This document shows, piece after piece, positions 56,670 to 64,000 of a DNA stretch of 64,000 nucleotides. The stretch is from an uncultured Pelagibacteraceae bacterium (GTDB lineage Bacteria; Pseudomonadota; Alphaproteobacteria; Pelagibacterales; Pelagibacteraceae): assembly GCA_902633185.1 (NCBI GenBank), contig CACPFN010000004.1:1-64000 (forward strand), in the 5' to 3' direction. The notes beneath the pieces are model-generated. The model ran no database searches and had not been told where the DNA came from. It saw only the letters and a program-made list of their open reading frames with translations. The stretch's first letter is position 1; each line of letters opens with the position of its first letter. The position numbers and the translations under genes were made by a program.

Positions 56670-56782
56670 GATACTTTTTGAATATTCTTACTTAGTTCAG
56701 ATTTATATTCTGGATCGCCTTTACGGCCACAAGCAACTACGAAATATAAACAAAGTATAATAATTAAAATTTTTTTACTCAT
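56666..56782 (-). CDS. lptM: LptM (YifL)-type small lipoprotein
   Basis: A 38-residue lipoprotein: signal of 17 residues, lipobox VVAC with Cys18, then the diagnostic GRKGDPEYKSE. LptM proteins share a CG-(Q/R)KG-P start to the mature part and assist LptD assembly by mimicking LPS. Its start overlaps the argH stop by eight bases and its stop overlaps the lysA ATG by three, so translation is coupled on both sides; argH-lptM-lysA is the usual alphaproteobacterial order. With LptE (0.8 kb) it is a second LPS-export component in the window. Confidence 0.88.
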   Translation of the reverse strand: MSKKILIIILCLYFVVACGRKGDPEYKSELSKNIQKVS

Positions 56783-58163
56783 TTTTAGCTTTTTTTATCA
56801 TTTTCTTAACGTTCTCAAAAGAAGTTCCGCCATAAGATTTTTTTGAATTAATTGAATTTTCCAGATTTAGTATTTTATAAACATTTAATGTAAGTTTTGG
56901 CTCAATTTGATTTATTTCTTTCAATTCTAGTTCGTGAAGTTTTTTGTTTTTTTTTTCTGCCAGATTAATTATTTTTGCTGTTTGTATGTATGCCTTTCTA
57001 AATGGATATCCAAGCTCTCTTACAATAAAATCAGATAAATCTGTTGCTGTAGTAAAACCTTTTCCCGCAAGAGATAGCATACTTTTTTTATTTATTATCA
57101 AATTTTTTATTACATCATTCAACAATGACAATGATATTTTTAATTGATCATTTGTTTTAAAAACAATTTCTTTGTCATCCTGTAAATCTTTAAAATATGA
57201 TAAAGGTAACCCTTTTAATATTGAAATCATAGAATTGATATTTCCTATAAATATTCCAGTTTTACCTCTTAAATATTCCAATGGGTCAGGATTCTTTTTT
57301 TGTGGCATTATTGAAGAACCAGTCACTAACTTATCATTTAAAGTTATCATGTTAAATGCATCGGAATTCCAAATTATGAGTTCTTCAGCAATTCTAGAAA
57401 TGTGTAAAGAACAAGCTAGAGAAGAATACAAAAAGTCTAATACAAAATCTCTATCAGATACAGTATCTACAGAATTGTTTGTTGGTTTTTTAAATTTAAG
57501 TTTTTTTGTGGTGTAATTTCTGTCAATTTTAAAAGAAGTGCCAGATAAAGCCCCTACGCCTAAAGGATTTTCATCTAAAAACTCTAAATTATTCTTAAAT
57601 TTTTTCTTATCTCTCTTAAACATTTCAACATATGCTAGTAAATAATGTGCTAAAGATAATGGTTGTGCATTTTTTAAATGTGTAAATCCTGGCATAATTG
57701 TTCTGATATTTTTTTGTGCAAGATTTAGAATATTTGAATTAGTATTATCTAATAAAATTATTATTTTTTTTGTTGCTTCTTTTAACCATAATTTTAGGTC
57801 GGTAATTACTTGATCATTTCTAGATCTAGCAGTATGAGCATATCCAGCATCATCACCAATCAGTTCAAATAATCTGTTTTCTATATTCATATGAATATCC
57901 TCTAAATCATAATCAAAATTGAATTTTTTTTTTACAATTTCATTTTTAATTCTTTTTAATCCCCAGATTATTTTATTCTTTATTCTGAAATTTATAATTT
58001 TTTGTTTGTGAAGCATTTCGACATGGGCAATTGATCCTTCGATATCTTCTTTAAATAGTCTTTTATCTACCGGCAATGAACCACCAACTTTTTTAAATAA
58101 AGTTGAGGCATTTTTCTTAATTCTTGTACCCCAAATTGGTTTATTGTTTTTATTTTTTCTCAT
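56775..58163 (-). CDS. argH: Argininosuccinate lyase
   Basis: ArgH releases arginine and fumarate in the last step of arginine synthesis. From the ATG at 58163 (MRKNKNNKPIWGTR) the protein has 462 residues; the longer frame would use a TTG. The family blocks are intact: HTARSRNDQVITDLKLW, PGFTHLKNAQPLSLAHYL and the flexible-loop signature GSSIMPQKKNPD with the catalytic Ser. It is divergent from tlpA across 19 bases. Confidence 0.98.
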   Translation of the reverse strand: MRKNKNNKPIWGTRIKKNASTLFKKVGGSLPVDKRLFKEDIEGSIAHVEMLHKQKIINFRIKNKIIWGLKRIKNEIVKKKFNFDYDLEDIHMNIENRLFELIGDDAGYAHTARSRNDQVITDLKLWLKEATKKIIILLDNTNSNILNLAQKNIRTIMPGFTHLKNAQPLSLAHYLLAYVEMFKRDKKKFKNNLEFLDENPLGVGALSGTSFKIDRNYTTKKLKFKKPTNNSVDTVSDRDFVLDFLYSSLACSLHISRIAEELIIWNSDAFNMITLNDKLVTGSSIMPQKKNPDPLEYLRGKTGIFIGNINSMISILKGLPLSYFKDLQDDKEIVFKTNDQLKISLSLLNDVIKNLIINKKSMLSLAGKGFTTATDLSDFIVRELGYPFRKAYIQTAKIINLAEKKNKKLHELELKEINQIEPKLTLNVYKILNLENSINSKKSYGGTSFENVKKMIKKAKNE

Positions 58164-58182
58164 GTTATTCAATTACAAATTT

Positions 58183-58713
58183 ATGAAATTTATATTTATA
58201 TCCATTAAAATAATATTTCTTTACTTCATATCATTTAGCTCTTCATATTCAATAGAAGCGCCAAATATAAAAAATCTAATAATTTATGAGGAAAAACAAA
58301 AAATTAAGTTTTTTGACTTTTTAAATGAGGGTGGAAATAAAGTTAATTTGAAAGATTTTAAATCTGAATTAATTATTCTGAATTTTTGGGCAACATGGTG
58401 CGCGCCTTGTAGAGAGGAAATGCCATCTTTAAGTAATCTTCAAAAACTTAAGGATGAAAAAAAATTAAAGATTATCCCAATAAATATAGGTGGAGAAAAT
58501 ATTAGTAAATCTAAGAAGTTTTTTGATGAACTGCTCATAGAAGAATTACAAGTTTTTGTTGGTGATGGTGCTGGAATTGCAAAAAATTTAAAATTAAGAG
58601 GAATACCCACAACAATATTCATTGATAAAGATGGTTATGAGTTTGCAAGAATTGTTGGCTCAATAGATTTTAACAGTGATGAATTTTTAAATTGGTTAAA
58701 TGAATTAAATTAG
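58183..58713 (+). CDS. TlpA/ResA-like thioredoxin-fold protein
   Basis: A membrane-anchored or periplasmic thiol-disulfide protein. I start at the ATG at 58183 (MKFIFISIKIIFLY), which gives a proper signal/anchor and avoids overlap with argH. The thioredoxin core is LIILNFWATWCAPCREEMP with the CAPC active site; the cis-Pro loop is GIPTTIFIDKDG. Such proteins reduce cytochrome c or other periplasmic thiols. TlpA beside argH is a common alphaproteobacterial pair. Confidence 0.92.
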   Translation: MKFIFISIKIIFLYFISFSSSYSIEAPNIKNLIIYEEKQKIKFFDFLNEGGNKVNLKDFKSELIILNFWATWCAPCREEMPSLSNLQKLKDEKKLKIIPINIGGENISKSKKFFDELLIEELQVFVGDGAGIAKNLKLRGIPTTIFIDKDGYEFARIVGSIDFNSDEFLNWLNELN

Positions 58714-58910
58714 TTTTTATAAAAGTAAGCTAATGCTACAAGCACAATTATAGCAACAAATTGTAGTAATACTCTAAGCTGCATTAATTTGTTAGATGTT
58801 TTTTTATCTCCGTCTCCTTTAAAAAGAGTTCTAATTCCAAGAATTAAGACTACAGCTACAGCTGCAAGCAAAACAATCGCTGCAATTTTGACAAATATTT
58901 CAGAAATCAT
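58710..58910 (-). CDS. HIG1-domain twin-transmembrane protein
   Basis: A 66-residue membrane protein with two helices (about 7-27 and 43-63) joined by a charged loop. The second half, SNKLMQLRVLLQFVAIIVLV, matches the hypoxia-induced HIG1 domain found in alphaproteobacteria and mitochondria, where it associates with cytochrome oxidase. The stop overlaps the convergent tlpA stop by four bases. Confidence 0.9.
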   Translation of the reverse strand: MISEIFVKIAAIVLLAAVAVVLILGIRTLFKGDGDKKTSNKLMQLRVLLQFVAIIVLVALAYFYKN

Positions 58911-58959
58911 GCTTTGATTTTAGTTTCTTTTTAAAATAAAAAAACATAATTACTTATCT

Positions 58960-59616
58960 ATGACATTTTGCCTTGAATCAACAATTATAAAACCTGAAAA
59001 TGGGTCCGACATCAAAAATGCAGTAATTTTACTTCATGGATATGGTGGAGATGGAAAAGATATAAGCATGTTAACTCTGAATTGGAAAAGGTTTTTAAAC
59101 AATACAGTATTCTTATGTCCGAATGGACACGAACCATGTAAAATTAATCCAATTGGTTATCAATGGTTTGATTTAGAAACAAATGATAAAAATTATATTT
59201 TAAACGAAGCAAAAAAAGCTGAAGATAAATTAAGAAAATATATTGAAGAAGTTAAAACAGAATATAATTTGGAAAATTCAAAGATATGTTTATCTGGATT
59301 TAGTCAGGGTTGCATGATGTCAATAAACTTGGGCTTAACTTCTAAAGATCCCTTTAATTGTATTGTTGGATTTTCCGGAAAGATTATAGATAAAGAGGAT
59401 CTTAGTTTAAGGTTAATTTCTAAAACAAAAACTTTATTAATTCATGGTGAAAAAGATGAAATAGTTCCACCCTACAATTTATTGGAAGCAAAAGATTTTT
59501 TTACACGGAATAATATTAGTATAGAAACTTTAATGATCAAAGACTGCGACCATCATATACCAGTTGAAGCTTCAAGTAATGCATTAAAATTTATTAAAGA
59601 TAATTTTGATTCTTAA
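58960..59616 (+). CDS. Carboxylesterase/phospholipase of the alpha/beta-hydrolase (Abhydrolase_2) family
   Basis: A 218-residue cytosolic-type hydrolase. The nucleophile elbow is LSGFSQGCMMS (Ser), the Asp lies in LLIHGEKDEIVPP and the His in CDHHIPVE, completing the triad. The oxyanion region VILLHGYGGDGKD is typical of phospholipase/carboxylesterase enzymes such as bacterial YpfH. The substrate is unknown. It stands alone, 49 bases from the HIG1 gene start. Confidence 0.9.
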   Translation: MTFCLESTIIKPENGSDIKNAVILLHGYGGDGKDISMLTLNWKRFLNNTVFLCPNGHEPCKINPIGYQWFDLETNDKNYILNEAKKAEDKLRKYIEEVKTEYNLENSKICLSGFSQGCMMSINLGLTSKDPFNCIVGFSGKIIDKEDLSLRLISKTKTLLIHGEKDEIVPPYNLLEAKDFFTRNNISIETLMIKDCDHHIPVEASSNALKFIKDNFDS

Positions 59617-59675
59617 AGATAATTAATTTATTTTGTTACATTGATTAATAATAATATATAATATATTAAATAATT

Positions 59676-60248
59676 ATGACTATGATGATCAATGAAAACC
59701 TTTCACTCGAAAAATGTCCAGCTCTAGTTCTTAACGCAGATTACAGACCATTAAGTTATTATCCTTTATCATTATGGTCATGGCAAGACGCTATTAAATC
59801 TGTATTTTTAGATAGAGTCTCAATTGTAAGTCATTATGATCGAATGATAAGAAGCCCATCATTCTCTATGCAGTTACCGAGTGTTATTGCATTAAAATCT
59901 TTTATAAAGCCTCGTTCAAACCCAAATTTTACAAGGTTTAATGTTTTCTTAAGAGATAAGTTTAGTTGCCAATATTGTGGAAGTAATGATGAACTAACTT
60001 TTGACCATCTTCTTCCAAGATCAAAAGGTGGGAAAACCGATTGGGAAAATGTTGTTACTGCTTGTTCAGCGTGTAATGTAAAAAAAGGTGGAAGGTTACT
60101 AAAAAATTCAGGAATGAAATTAAACCAATGGCCTTTTCAACCAACAACAGAAGATCTTCATAGAAATGGGAAGAATTTTCCTCCCAATTTTCTTCACAGT
60201 AGTTGGATGGATTATTTATATTGGGATGTGGAATTAGACCCTAGTTAA
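59676..60248 (+). CDS. HNH endonuclease-domain protein
   Basis: A 190-residue protein. Its N-terminal block, LVLNADYRPLSYYPLSLW, followed by WQDAIKSVFLDRV, is highly conserved in alphaproteobacteria. The HNH domain has CQYCGSNDELTFDHLLPRSK with the catalytic His, GGKTDWENVVTACSACNVKK with the Asn, and two CxxC zinc knuckles. It is a chromosomal housekeeping-type family rather than an intron or phage nuclease, though its role is not known to me. The end overlaps the convergent coq7 stop by four bases. Confidence 0.93.
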   Translation: MTMMINENLSLEKCPALVLNADYRPLSYYPLSLWSWQDAIKSVFLDRVSIVSHYDRMIRSPSFSMQLPSVIALKSFIKPRSNPNFTRFNVFLRDKFSCQYCGSNDELTFDHLLPRSKGGKTDWENVVTACSACNVKKGGRLLKNSGMKLNQWPFQPTTEDLHRNGKNFPPNFLHSSWMDYLYWDVELDPS

Positions 60249-60778
60249 ATTTTTTCAGAGATATTTATTGCAATTTTTGAGCCAGTTTTAATAATTTTAT
60301 CCATTACTGAATATAAACCTTTTTTTGTTGCGCCGTGCTCATATGCAATATCTTTGTGTTCCAATTCATCAGCTCTAAATTTTTTTATTTTTTCTCTAAG
60401 TTTTTTCTCATCATCTTGTAATTGATCTATTTGACTTTGGTAATGTTTATCAATTACTTCCTCAACAGAAGCTGTACACAGCATTGCTGCCTTTTTTCCT
60501 AATATTGTAGAGCCAAAACCTAAACCTACACCTAACAAATCCCACAGTGGTAAAAATTTAGTTGGTTTTATATTTCTTTCTCTAATTTCATTTTCAAAAA
60601 AATCACTATGTTCTTGCTCATGTTCTCTCATTTCTTCTACTAATTTTAATAGTTCAGGATCCTTTTTAAATGTTTTCAGTGCTAAAAGTTGACCTTCATA
60701 TATTTTAATTGCACCTCTTTCTCCGGCGTGATCAACTCTAATAAATTCTTCTAATTTTTTCTTGTTAGTCTTTTTCAT
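60245..60778 (-). CDS. coq7: COQ7-type demethoxyubiquinone hydroxylase
   Basis: A di-iron hydroxylase for the penultimate step of ubiquinone synthesis. The 177-residue protein (ATG at 60778) has the di-iron ligands in RVDHAGERGAIKIYEGQ, MREHEQEHSDFF, ASVEEVIDKHYQ and RADELEHKDIAYEHG. The duplicated E..ExxH pattern is complete. It works with ubiE and ubiB at 48-51 kb. The start lies within the dsbB 3' end (14-base overlap). Confidence 0.95.
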   Translation of the reverse strand: MKKTNKKKLEEFIRVDHAGERGAIKIYEGQLLALKTFKKDPELLKLVEEMREHEQEHSDFFENEIRERNIKPTKFLPLWDLLGVGLGFGSTILGKKAAMLCTASVEEVIDKHYQSQIDQLQDDEKKLREKIKKFRADELEHKDIAYEHGATKKGLYSVMDKIIKTGSKIAINISEKI

Positions 60779-61238
60779 AAACAAGAGCTCTTAGCGAAAA
60801 TAATACAATTAGTAAAGATGTTAAAAAATTCAATCCAGATAAAGATATTCCTAAAATAGTAAACTCTACATCTTTGCAATTTTTAACCATTCCAAGACTT
60901 TCGATTATTTTTTCTTTATTCGTGATATCTATATTTGTATTTGTACAACCAGCATATTCATCAAAAATGCCATTTTCTATACCAAAATGATATCCTGCAA
61001 GAGCAGTGCTTAGTGTGAAAGTAATTACTAAAGCAATTAAAACTCTATCAGATTTAACGTAGTTATATCCCAAAAAACAAATGAAGATTGCTATTAAAAA
61101 GGGAATTCTTTGATAAATACATAATTTACATGGCAAATACCCAAGGGCTTTTTCAATATAGATCGCAGATAGTATGGCAATAATTGAGTATACAAAAATT
61201 AGTAAATAAATATTTTTTCTTTTTAAAATAAAATTCAT
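60765..61238 (-). CDS. dsbB: Disulfide-bond formation protein DsbB
   Basis: DsbB reoxidises DsbA and passes electrons to ubiquinone. The 157-residue membrane protein has four helices; the first periplasmic loop has the redox pair in YLPCKLCIYQRIPF (CKLC, with the quinone-binding Arg), and the second loop has cysteines in EYAGCTNTN and VKNCKDVEF. It overlaps coq7, and follows the YqaA-type gene by one base. Confidence 0.92.
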   Translation of the reverse strand: MNFILKRKNIYLLIFVYSIIAILSAIYIEKALGYLPCKLCIYQRIPFLIAIFICFLGYNYVKSDRVLIALVITFTLSTALAGYHFGIENGIFDEYAGCTNTNIDITNKEKIIESLGMVKNCKDVEFTILGISLSGLNFLTSLLIVLFSLRALVYEKD

Positions 61239-61239
61239 T

Positions 61240-61848
61240 TCAGTTCATAAAATTTTGTAAAAATTTATAAATTAAAAAAACAAAAACTATTAATACAATT
61301 GAGATTATAATTGAAACTTTAAGCAGCTTTTTTTCAATTATTGTTTTCATAGCTGGACCAAAATTTCCAACCAAAAAAGCTATAATGAAAAATCTAGATC
61401 CTCTTGTTAGCAAAGAAACAATTATAAAATAAACAACATTAAATTGAACAAAGCCACTAGTTATTGTGAGTAATTTAAATGGAATGGGTGTAAAACCCGC
61501 AATAGCTAGCAAGGTTGCCCATGCAAAAACCCCTCCATCCGATGAAATTTTATCTTTTAAAAATGAGGTATTGTCTACACCATAAAGCTCAAAAATCTTA
61601 ACACCAATTTCATTGAAAAAAACGTATCCTATGAAATATCCCAAACATGCTCCTAACACTGACCCCGTTGTAGCAATAATTGCTATCTTCAGCCATCTTT
61701 GTCTGTCAGCAATAGTCATTGGAATTATAAGAACATCTGGCGGAATAGGAAATATGAAACTCTCAATAAAGGATATAAATCCTAAAATTTTTTTAGAATT
61801 TTTATGTCCTGCAAGATTAATTGTTTTATTAAATAGTTCCTTAAACAT
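61240..61848 (-). CDS. YqaA/DedA-related (SNARE-associated) membrane protein
   Basis: A 202-residue protein with five or six hydrophobic segments. FIESFIFPIPPDVLIIPM and GSVLGACLGYFIGYVF, then ATLLAIAGFTPIPFKLLTIT with the conserved F/GxTPIPxK motif, identify the YqaA branch of the DedA (VTT-domain) superfamily, thought to act in lipid or undecaprenyl-carrier transport. It heads a three-gene minus-strand run with dsbB and coq7. Confidence 0.9.
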   Translation of the reverse strand: MFKELFNKTINLAGHKNSKKILGFISFIESFIFPIPPDVLIIPMTIADRQRWLKIAIIATTGSVLGACLGYFIGYVFFNEIGVKIFELYGVDNTSFLKDKISSDGGVFAWATLLAIAGFTPIPFKLLTITSGFVQFNVVYFIIVSLLTRGSRFFIIAFLVGNFGPAMKTIIEKKLLKVSIIISIVLIVFVFLIYKFLQNFMN

Positions 61849-61913
61849 ATTTTCTTTTAATATAAATAATGTTTTAATACTATTATTTATATTCTATGAA
61901 ACTAAAAATAAAT

Positions 61914-62000
61914 GGGCGAATGGCGGAACTGGTAGACGCGTTGGACTCAAAATCCAATAGTAGCAATACTGTGAGAGTTCGATTCTCTCTTTGCCCACCA
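61914..62000 (+). tRNA. tRNA-Leu (anticodon CAA)
   Basis: The 87-base gene folds as a class II tRNA. The acceptor arms GGGCGAA and TTTGCCC pair over seven bases and CCA is encoded at the end. The D arm contains GGCGGAACTGGTAGACGCG. The anticodon arm TTGGA-CTCAAAA-TCCAA puts CAA at positions 34-36 (reads UUG). A long variable arm (TAGTAGCAATACTGTGA region) and the T arm AGTTCGATTCT follow. It ends seven bases before the next gene's ATG. Confidence 0.97.
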
Positions 62001-62007
62001 AAAATAA

Positions 62008-63717
62008 ATGAACTTAAAAAAAATTAACAATTTAACAGATTTATTTTTTGATCAATTTGATAGACAAATTAATAAAGACAAAATTTTATTGTCAACTTTA
62101 GGTGATAAAAGAAAAAATTATTCTTGGAAGGACACATATGATATTATTAATTTAGTTTCTAATGAATTAAGAAATGTAATATCTAAAGGCGATAGATGTT
62201 TGTTAATTTCTGAAAATAGACCTGAATGGTTTATCGCAGACTTATCTATTATGTTGTCAGATGGGATAACTGTTCCAGCATACACAACTTATGCAGAAAA
62301 CGACTATAATTATATTCTTGATGATTGTACACCAAGTGTAATTTTTGTCTCAAATATTGAACAATTCAGTAAATTGAAAAACATTATTAAGGATAAAAAA
62401 TTTATAAAAAAAATATATTCTTTTGAAAAATTATCAAATGTAGAAATTGAATATATTAATCTACAAGATTTAATCCGAAATAATAATAAAAAAAATTTAC
62501 CAATTAATAAATCTCTAGCTTCAAGAAAAGATCCATCTTGCATAATTTATACCTCGGGCACACAAGGAAATCCTAAAGGAGTGATTTTAAGTCATGGAGG
62601 CATCTTAAATAATTGTGAGGGTGCAATAGATATCCTAAAACCATTATTAACTAAAGAACAGCCTAGGTTTCTTACATGGCTTCCACTTTCACATTCTTAC
62701 GAACATACTGTTCAGTTTGTACAAATTACTGTAGCAGCTAGAATTTTTTATGCAGAGAGCATAGATAAACTAGTCAAAAATATGGGTGATTGTTCACCAC
62801 AAATTATGACAGCCGTACCAAGATTTTACCAAAATCTCTATCAAAAAATCAATGCAAGTTTTAAAAAAGCTAAAGGGTTGAAAAAAAAACTAATTTATAA
62901 AATGTTAGAGTTGGGTCTAAAAAAAATAAAAAAAGAAAATTTAACTTTTTTTGAAAAAATACAGGATAGTATCTTAGAAAAATTGGTAAGGAAAAAAATA
63001 AAATCACAATTTGGCGGATCTCTTAAAACATTTGTTTCTGGAGGTGGCGCCTTAGATAAAGAGGTTGGGTATTTCCTAAATGCTATAGGTTTACCAACTC
63101 TACAAGGTTACGGCCTAACTGAGACATCGCCAGTTGTTAGCTGTAATCCAATAAATGATATTAGAATAGATACTGTTGGCCCGCCATTTAAGGGAAATGA
63201 AGTAAAAATAGCCGATGATGGTGAAATTTTAGTAAGAGGCGAAAATGTAATGTTGGGATATTGGAATAATAAAGAAGAGACCGAAAAAGTCTTAAAAGAT
63301 GGTTGGCTTCACACAGGAGATATTGGGGCATTTGAAAATAAATTTTTAAAAATTACTGACAGAAAAAAAGATATTCTAATTACCCCTGGTGGAGATAATA
63401 TTTCTCCACTAAAAATTGAAAATGAATTAGTAAATTTAGAATTTATTGATCAAGCAGTAGTGTTTGGAGATAGTAAACCATATTTAGTAGCATTATTAGT
63501 TTTAAATGATGAATATTATAATATTAAATATGAAGAAATTTACGATGCAATAGACAATTTGAATAACAATCTCTCAAAAATAGAAAATATAAAAAAATTT
63601 TTTGTAATCAAAGAAAAATTTTCAATTGAAAATGGAATGTTAACACCAACATTAAAGTTAAAAAGATATAGGATCATTAATAAATACAAAACTAATTTTG
63701 AAAATCTTTACAAATAA
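62008..63717 (+). CDS. Long-chain fatty-acid--CoA ligase (AMP-binding)
   Basis: A 569-residue adenylate-forming enzyme. The P-loop-like motif is IIYTSGTQGNPKGVILSHGG, the A5 region QGYGLTETSPVVSCNP, and the A7/A8 region LHTGDIGAF and ITDRKKDILITPGGDNISP. This order and the family's large insert match long-chain acyl-CoA synthetases (FadD15/FAA type). It would activate fatty acids for phospholipid synthesis or degradation. The gene begins seven bases after tRNA-Leu, so it may be co-transcribed with the tRNA and released by tRNA processing. Confidence 0.93.
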   Translation: MNLKKINNLTDLFFDQFDRQINKDKILLSTLGDKRKNYSWKDTYDIINLVSNELRNVISKGDRCLLISENRPEWFIADLSIMLSDGITVPAYTTYAENDYNYILDDCTPSVIFVSNIEQFSKLKNIIKDKKFIKKIYSFEKLSNVEIEYINLQDLIRNNNKKNLPINKSLASRKDPSCIIYTSGTQGNPKGVILSHGGILNNCEGAIDILKPLLTKEQPRFLTWLPLSHSYEHTVQFVQITVAARIFYAESIDKLVKNMGDCSPQIMTAVPRFYQNLYQKINASFKKAKGLKKKLIYKMLELGLKKIKKENLTFFEKIQDSILEKLVRKKIKSQFGGSLKTFVSGGGALDKEVGYFLNAIGLPTLQGYGLTETSPVVSCNPINDIRIDTVGPPFKGNEVKIADDGEILVRGENVMLGYWNNKEETEKVLKDGWLHTGDIGAFENKFLKITDRKKDILITPGGDNISPLKIENELVNLEFIDQAVVFGDSKPYLVALLVLNDEYYNIKYEEIYDAIDNLNNNLSKIENIKKFFVIKEKFSIENGMLTPTLKLKRYRIINKYKTNFENLYK

Positions 63718-63820
63718 CAAAAATAAATTGTTTATTAATCGCTATTTTACTTAACTTTTTTTAATTATTTTTTTTTTATTTTTTTTAAAAAAAAAATAAA
63801 ATTGTTAAATAATTATGTAA

Positions 63821-63849
63821 TTGACATAACTATTCAAAAAAAATACAAA
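63821..63849 (+). promoter_or_regulatory. Promoter of the histone-like peptide gene
   Basis: TTGACA (63821-63826), a 17-base spacer and TACAAA (63844-63849) precede the lysine-rich frame. The perfect -35 stands out in the A/T homopolymers of this 183-base gap. The start site would be near 63856, at the base of the leader stem-loop. Confidence 0.62.
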
Positions 63850-63853
63850 AAGG

Positions 63854-63884
63854 TAATTAAACGAATCAAAAAGATTCGTAATTA
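63854..63884 (+). promoter_or_regulatory. Leader stem-loop upstream of the histone-like peptide gene
   Basis: TAATTAAACGAATC (63854-63867) pairs with GATTCGTAATTA (63873-63884) as twelve base pairs with a two-A bulge and an AAAAA loop. No T-run follows, so it does not look like a terminator. The ribosome binding site GGGAG lies at 63890-63894, six bases after the stem, so the structure could protect the 5' end or affect initiation. Confidence 0.65.
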
Positions 63885-63900
63885 AAAAAGGGAGCTAAAG

Positions 63901-63984
63901 ATGGCTAAAAGAAGAAAAAAAGCTGCTAAAAAGAAAACTAAGAAAAAAGCTAAGAAAAAAGCTAAAAAGAAAAAAAGAAGATAG
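63901..63984 (+). CDS. 27-residue histone-H1-like lysine-rich peptide
   Basis: The frame encodes 16 Lys, 4 Arg, 5 Ala, 1 Thr and the Met, with repeats of KKKAKKK type and RR at each end; net charge is about +20 with no acidic residue. This resembles the lysine/alanine tails of bacterial histone-H1-like proteins and would bind DNA or RNA. A strong Shine-Dalgarno site (GGGAG, six bases before the ATG), a good promoter and a leader stem-loop support real expression, although poly-A-rich DNA can give such frames by chance. No globular domain is present. Confidence 0.68.
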   Translation: MAKRRKKAAKKKTKKKAKKKAKKKKRR

Positions 63985-64000
63985 TTTAGTATTCTTTTTA

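Noticed and set aside
58144-58182. Thirteen-residue N-terminal extension of the TlpA-like protein
   Set aside because: It would overlap argH, and the ATG at 58183 yields the normal signal anchor.

Overview
The window is a gene-dense, strongly AT-rich, core-genome segment of an alphaproteobacterium of the SAR11 type (Pelagibacterales). This is inferred from the very low GC, intergenic gaps that are mostly under 60 bp, many ATGA/TAATG start-stop overlaps, lysine- and asparagine-rich proteins, and gene sets typical of alphaproteobacteria: Irr beside fabA-fabB-fabI, ubiE-ubiB-coaBC-dut beside mutM-rpsT-dnaA, argH-lptM-lysA, and grpE-dnaK-dnaJ-dapB. I see no phage, insertion sequence, CRISPR array or rRNA. 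One tRNA gene, Leu(CAA), is present. No gene-free stretch exceeds 300 bases.

Layout. Positions 1-637 hold the middle-to-C-terminal part of mnmG joined out of frame to the first 35 or so codons of holA; both are essential-type genes, so this looks like a chimeric or rearranged junction. The intact lptE and leuS follow on the minus strand, then a DUF3576 lipoprotein and a strongly expressed-looking porin (3.6-5.4 kb). From 5.3 to 17.8 kb lie small metabolic and housekeeping genes: a ThiE-like protein, YggS, an L,D-transpeptidase-fold protein, a tiny ArfA-like ribosome-rescue peptide, a PfkB kinase, nth, dapB, the dnaJ/dnaK/grpE chaperones, rdgB, and an rsmI/periplasmic-binding/BON group. From 17.7 to 26.1 kb come maeB, murJ, trpS, nfu, bax-like, a polysaccharide deacetylase, a short tsaB and a Fur regulator.

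From 26.1 to 38.2 kb runs one long plus-strand information-processing series: miaB-phoH-ybeY-lnt-metK, then a terminator-like UUCG hairpin, then nusA-infB-rbfA-rpsO-pnp. The usual rimP, ylxR and truB are not in it. From 38.7 to 41.6 kb is the minus-strand fabA-fabB-fabI unsaturated fatty-acid unit. It is divergent from irr, which is followed by katG, an Asp/Asn-hydroxylase-like oxygenase and a DUF2061 protein. Candidate Irr boxes sit in the fabA/irr gap and on the katG promoter, and candidate Fur boxes lie after the DUF2061 gene, upstream of a small eight-cysteine protein. I read 41.6-45.7 kb as an iron-responsive island.

From 45.7 to 50.8 kb (minus) are an SH3 protein, a ThiF/MoeB protein, dut, coaBC, ubiB and ubiE. 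From 50.8 to 54.7 kb (plus) are mutM, rpsT, dnaA and dnaN. Then come plsC, lysA, lptM and argH (minus), tlpA (plus), a HIG1-type twin-TM protein, an esterase, an HNH protein, coq7, dsbB, a YqaA-type membrane protein, tRNA-Leu, a long-chain acyl-CoA ligase and, at the right edge, a 27-residue, 16-lysine histone-like peptide behind a good promoter and a long leader stem-loop.

Most of the window is ordinary streamlined core genome. The parts that deserve attention are the mnmG/holA junction, the Irr/Fur island with its Cys-rich peptide, the terminator in front of nusA, the shared ATGCAT start of two divergent genes, the mini-ArfA, and the histone-like peptide with its structured leader. All calls were made by reading the sequence; no database search was run.
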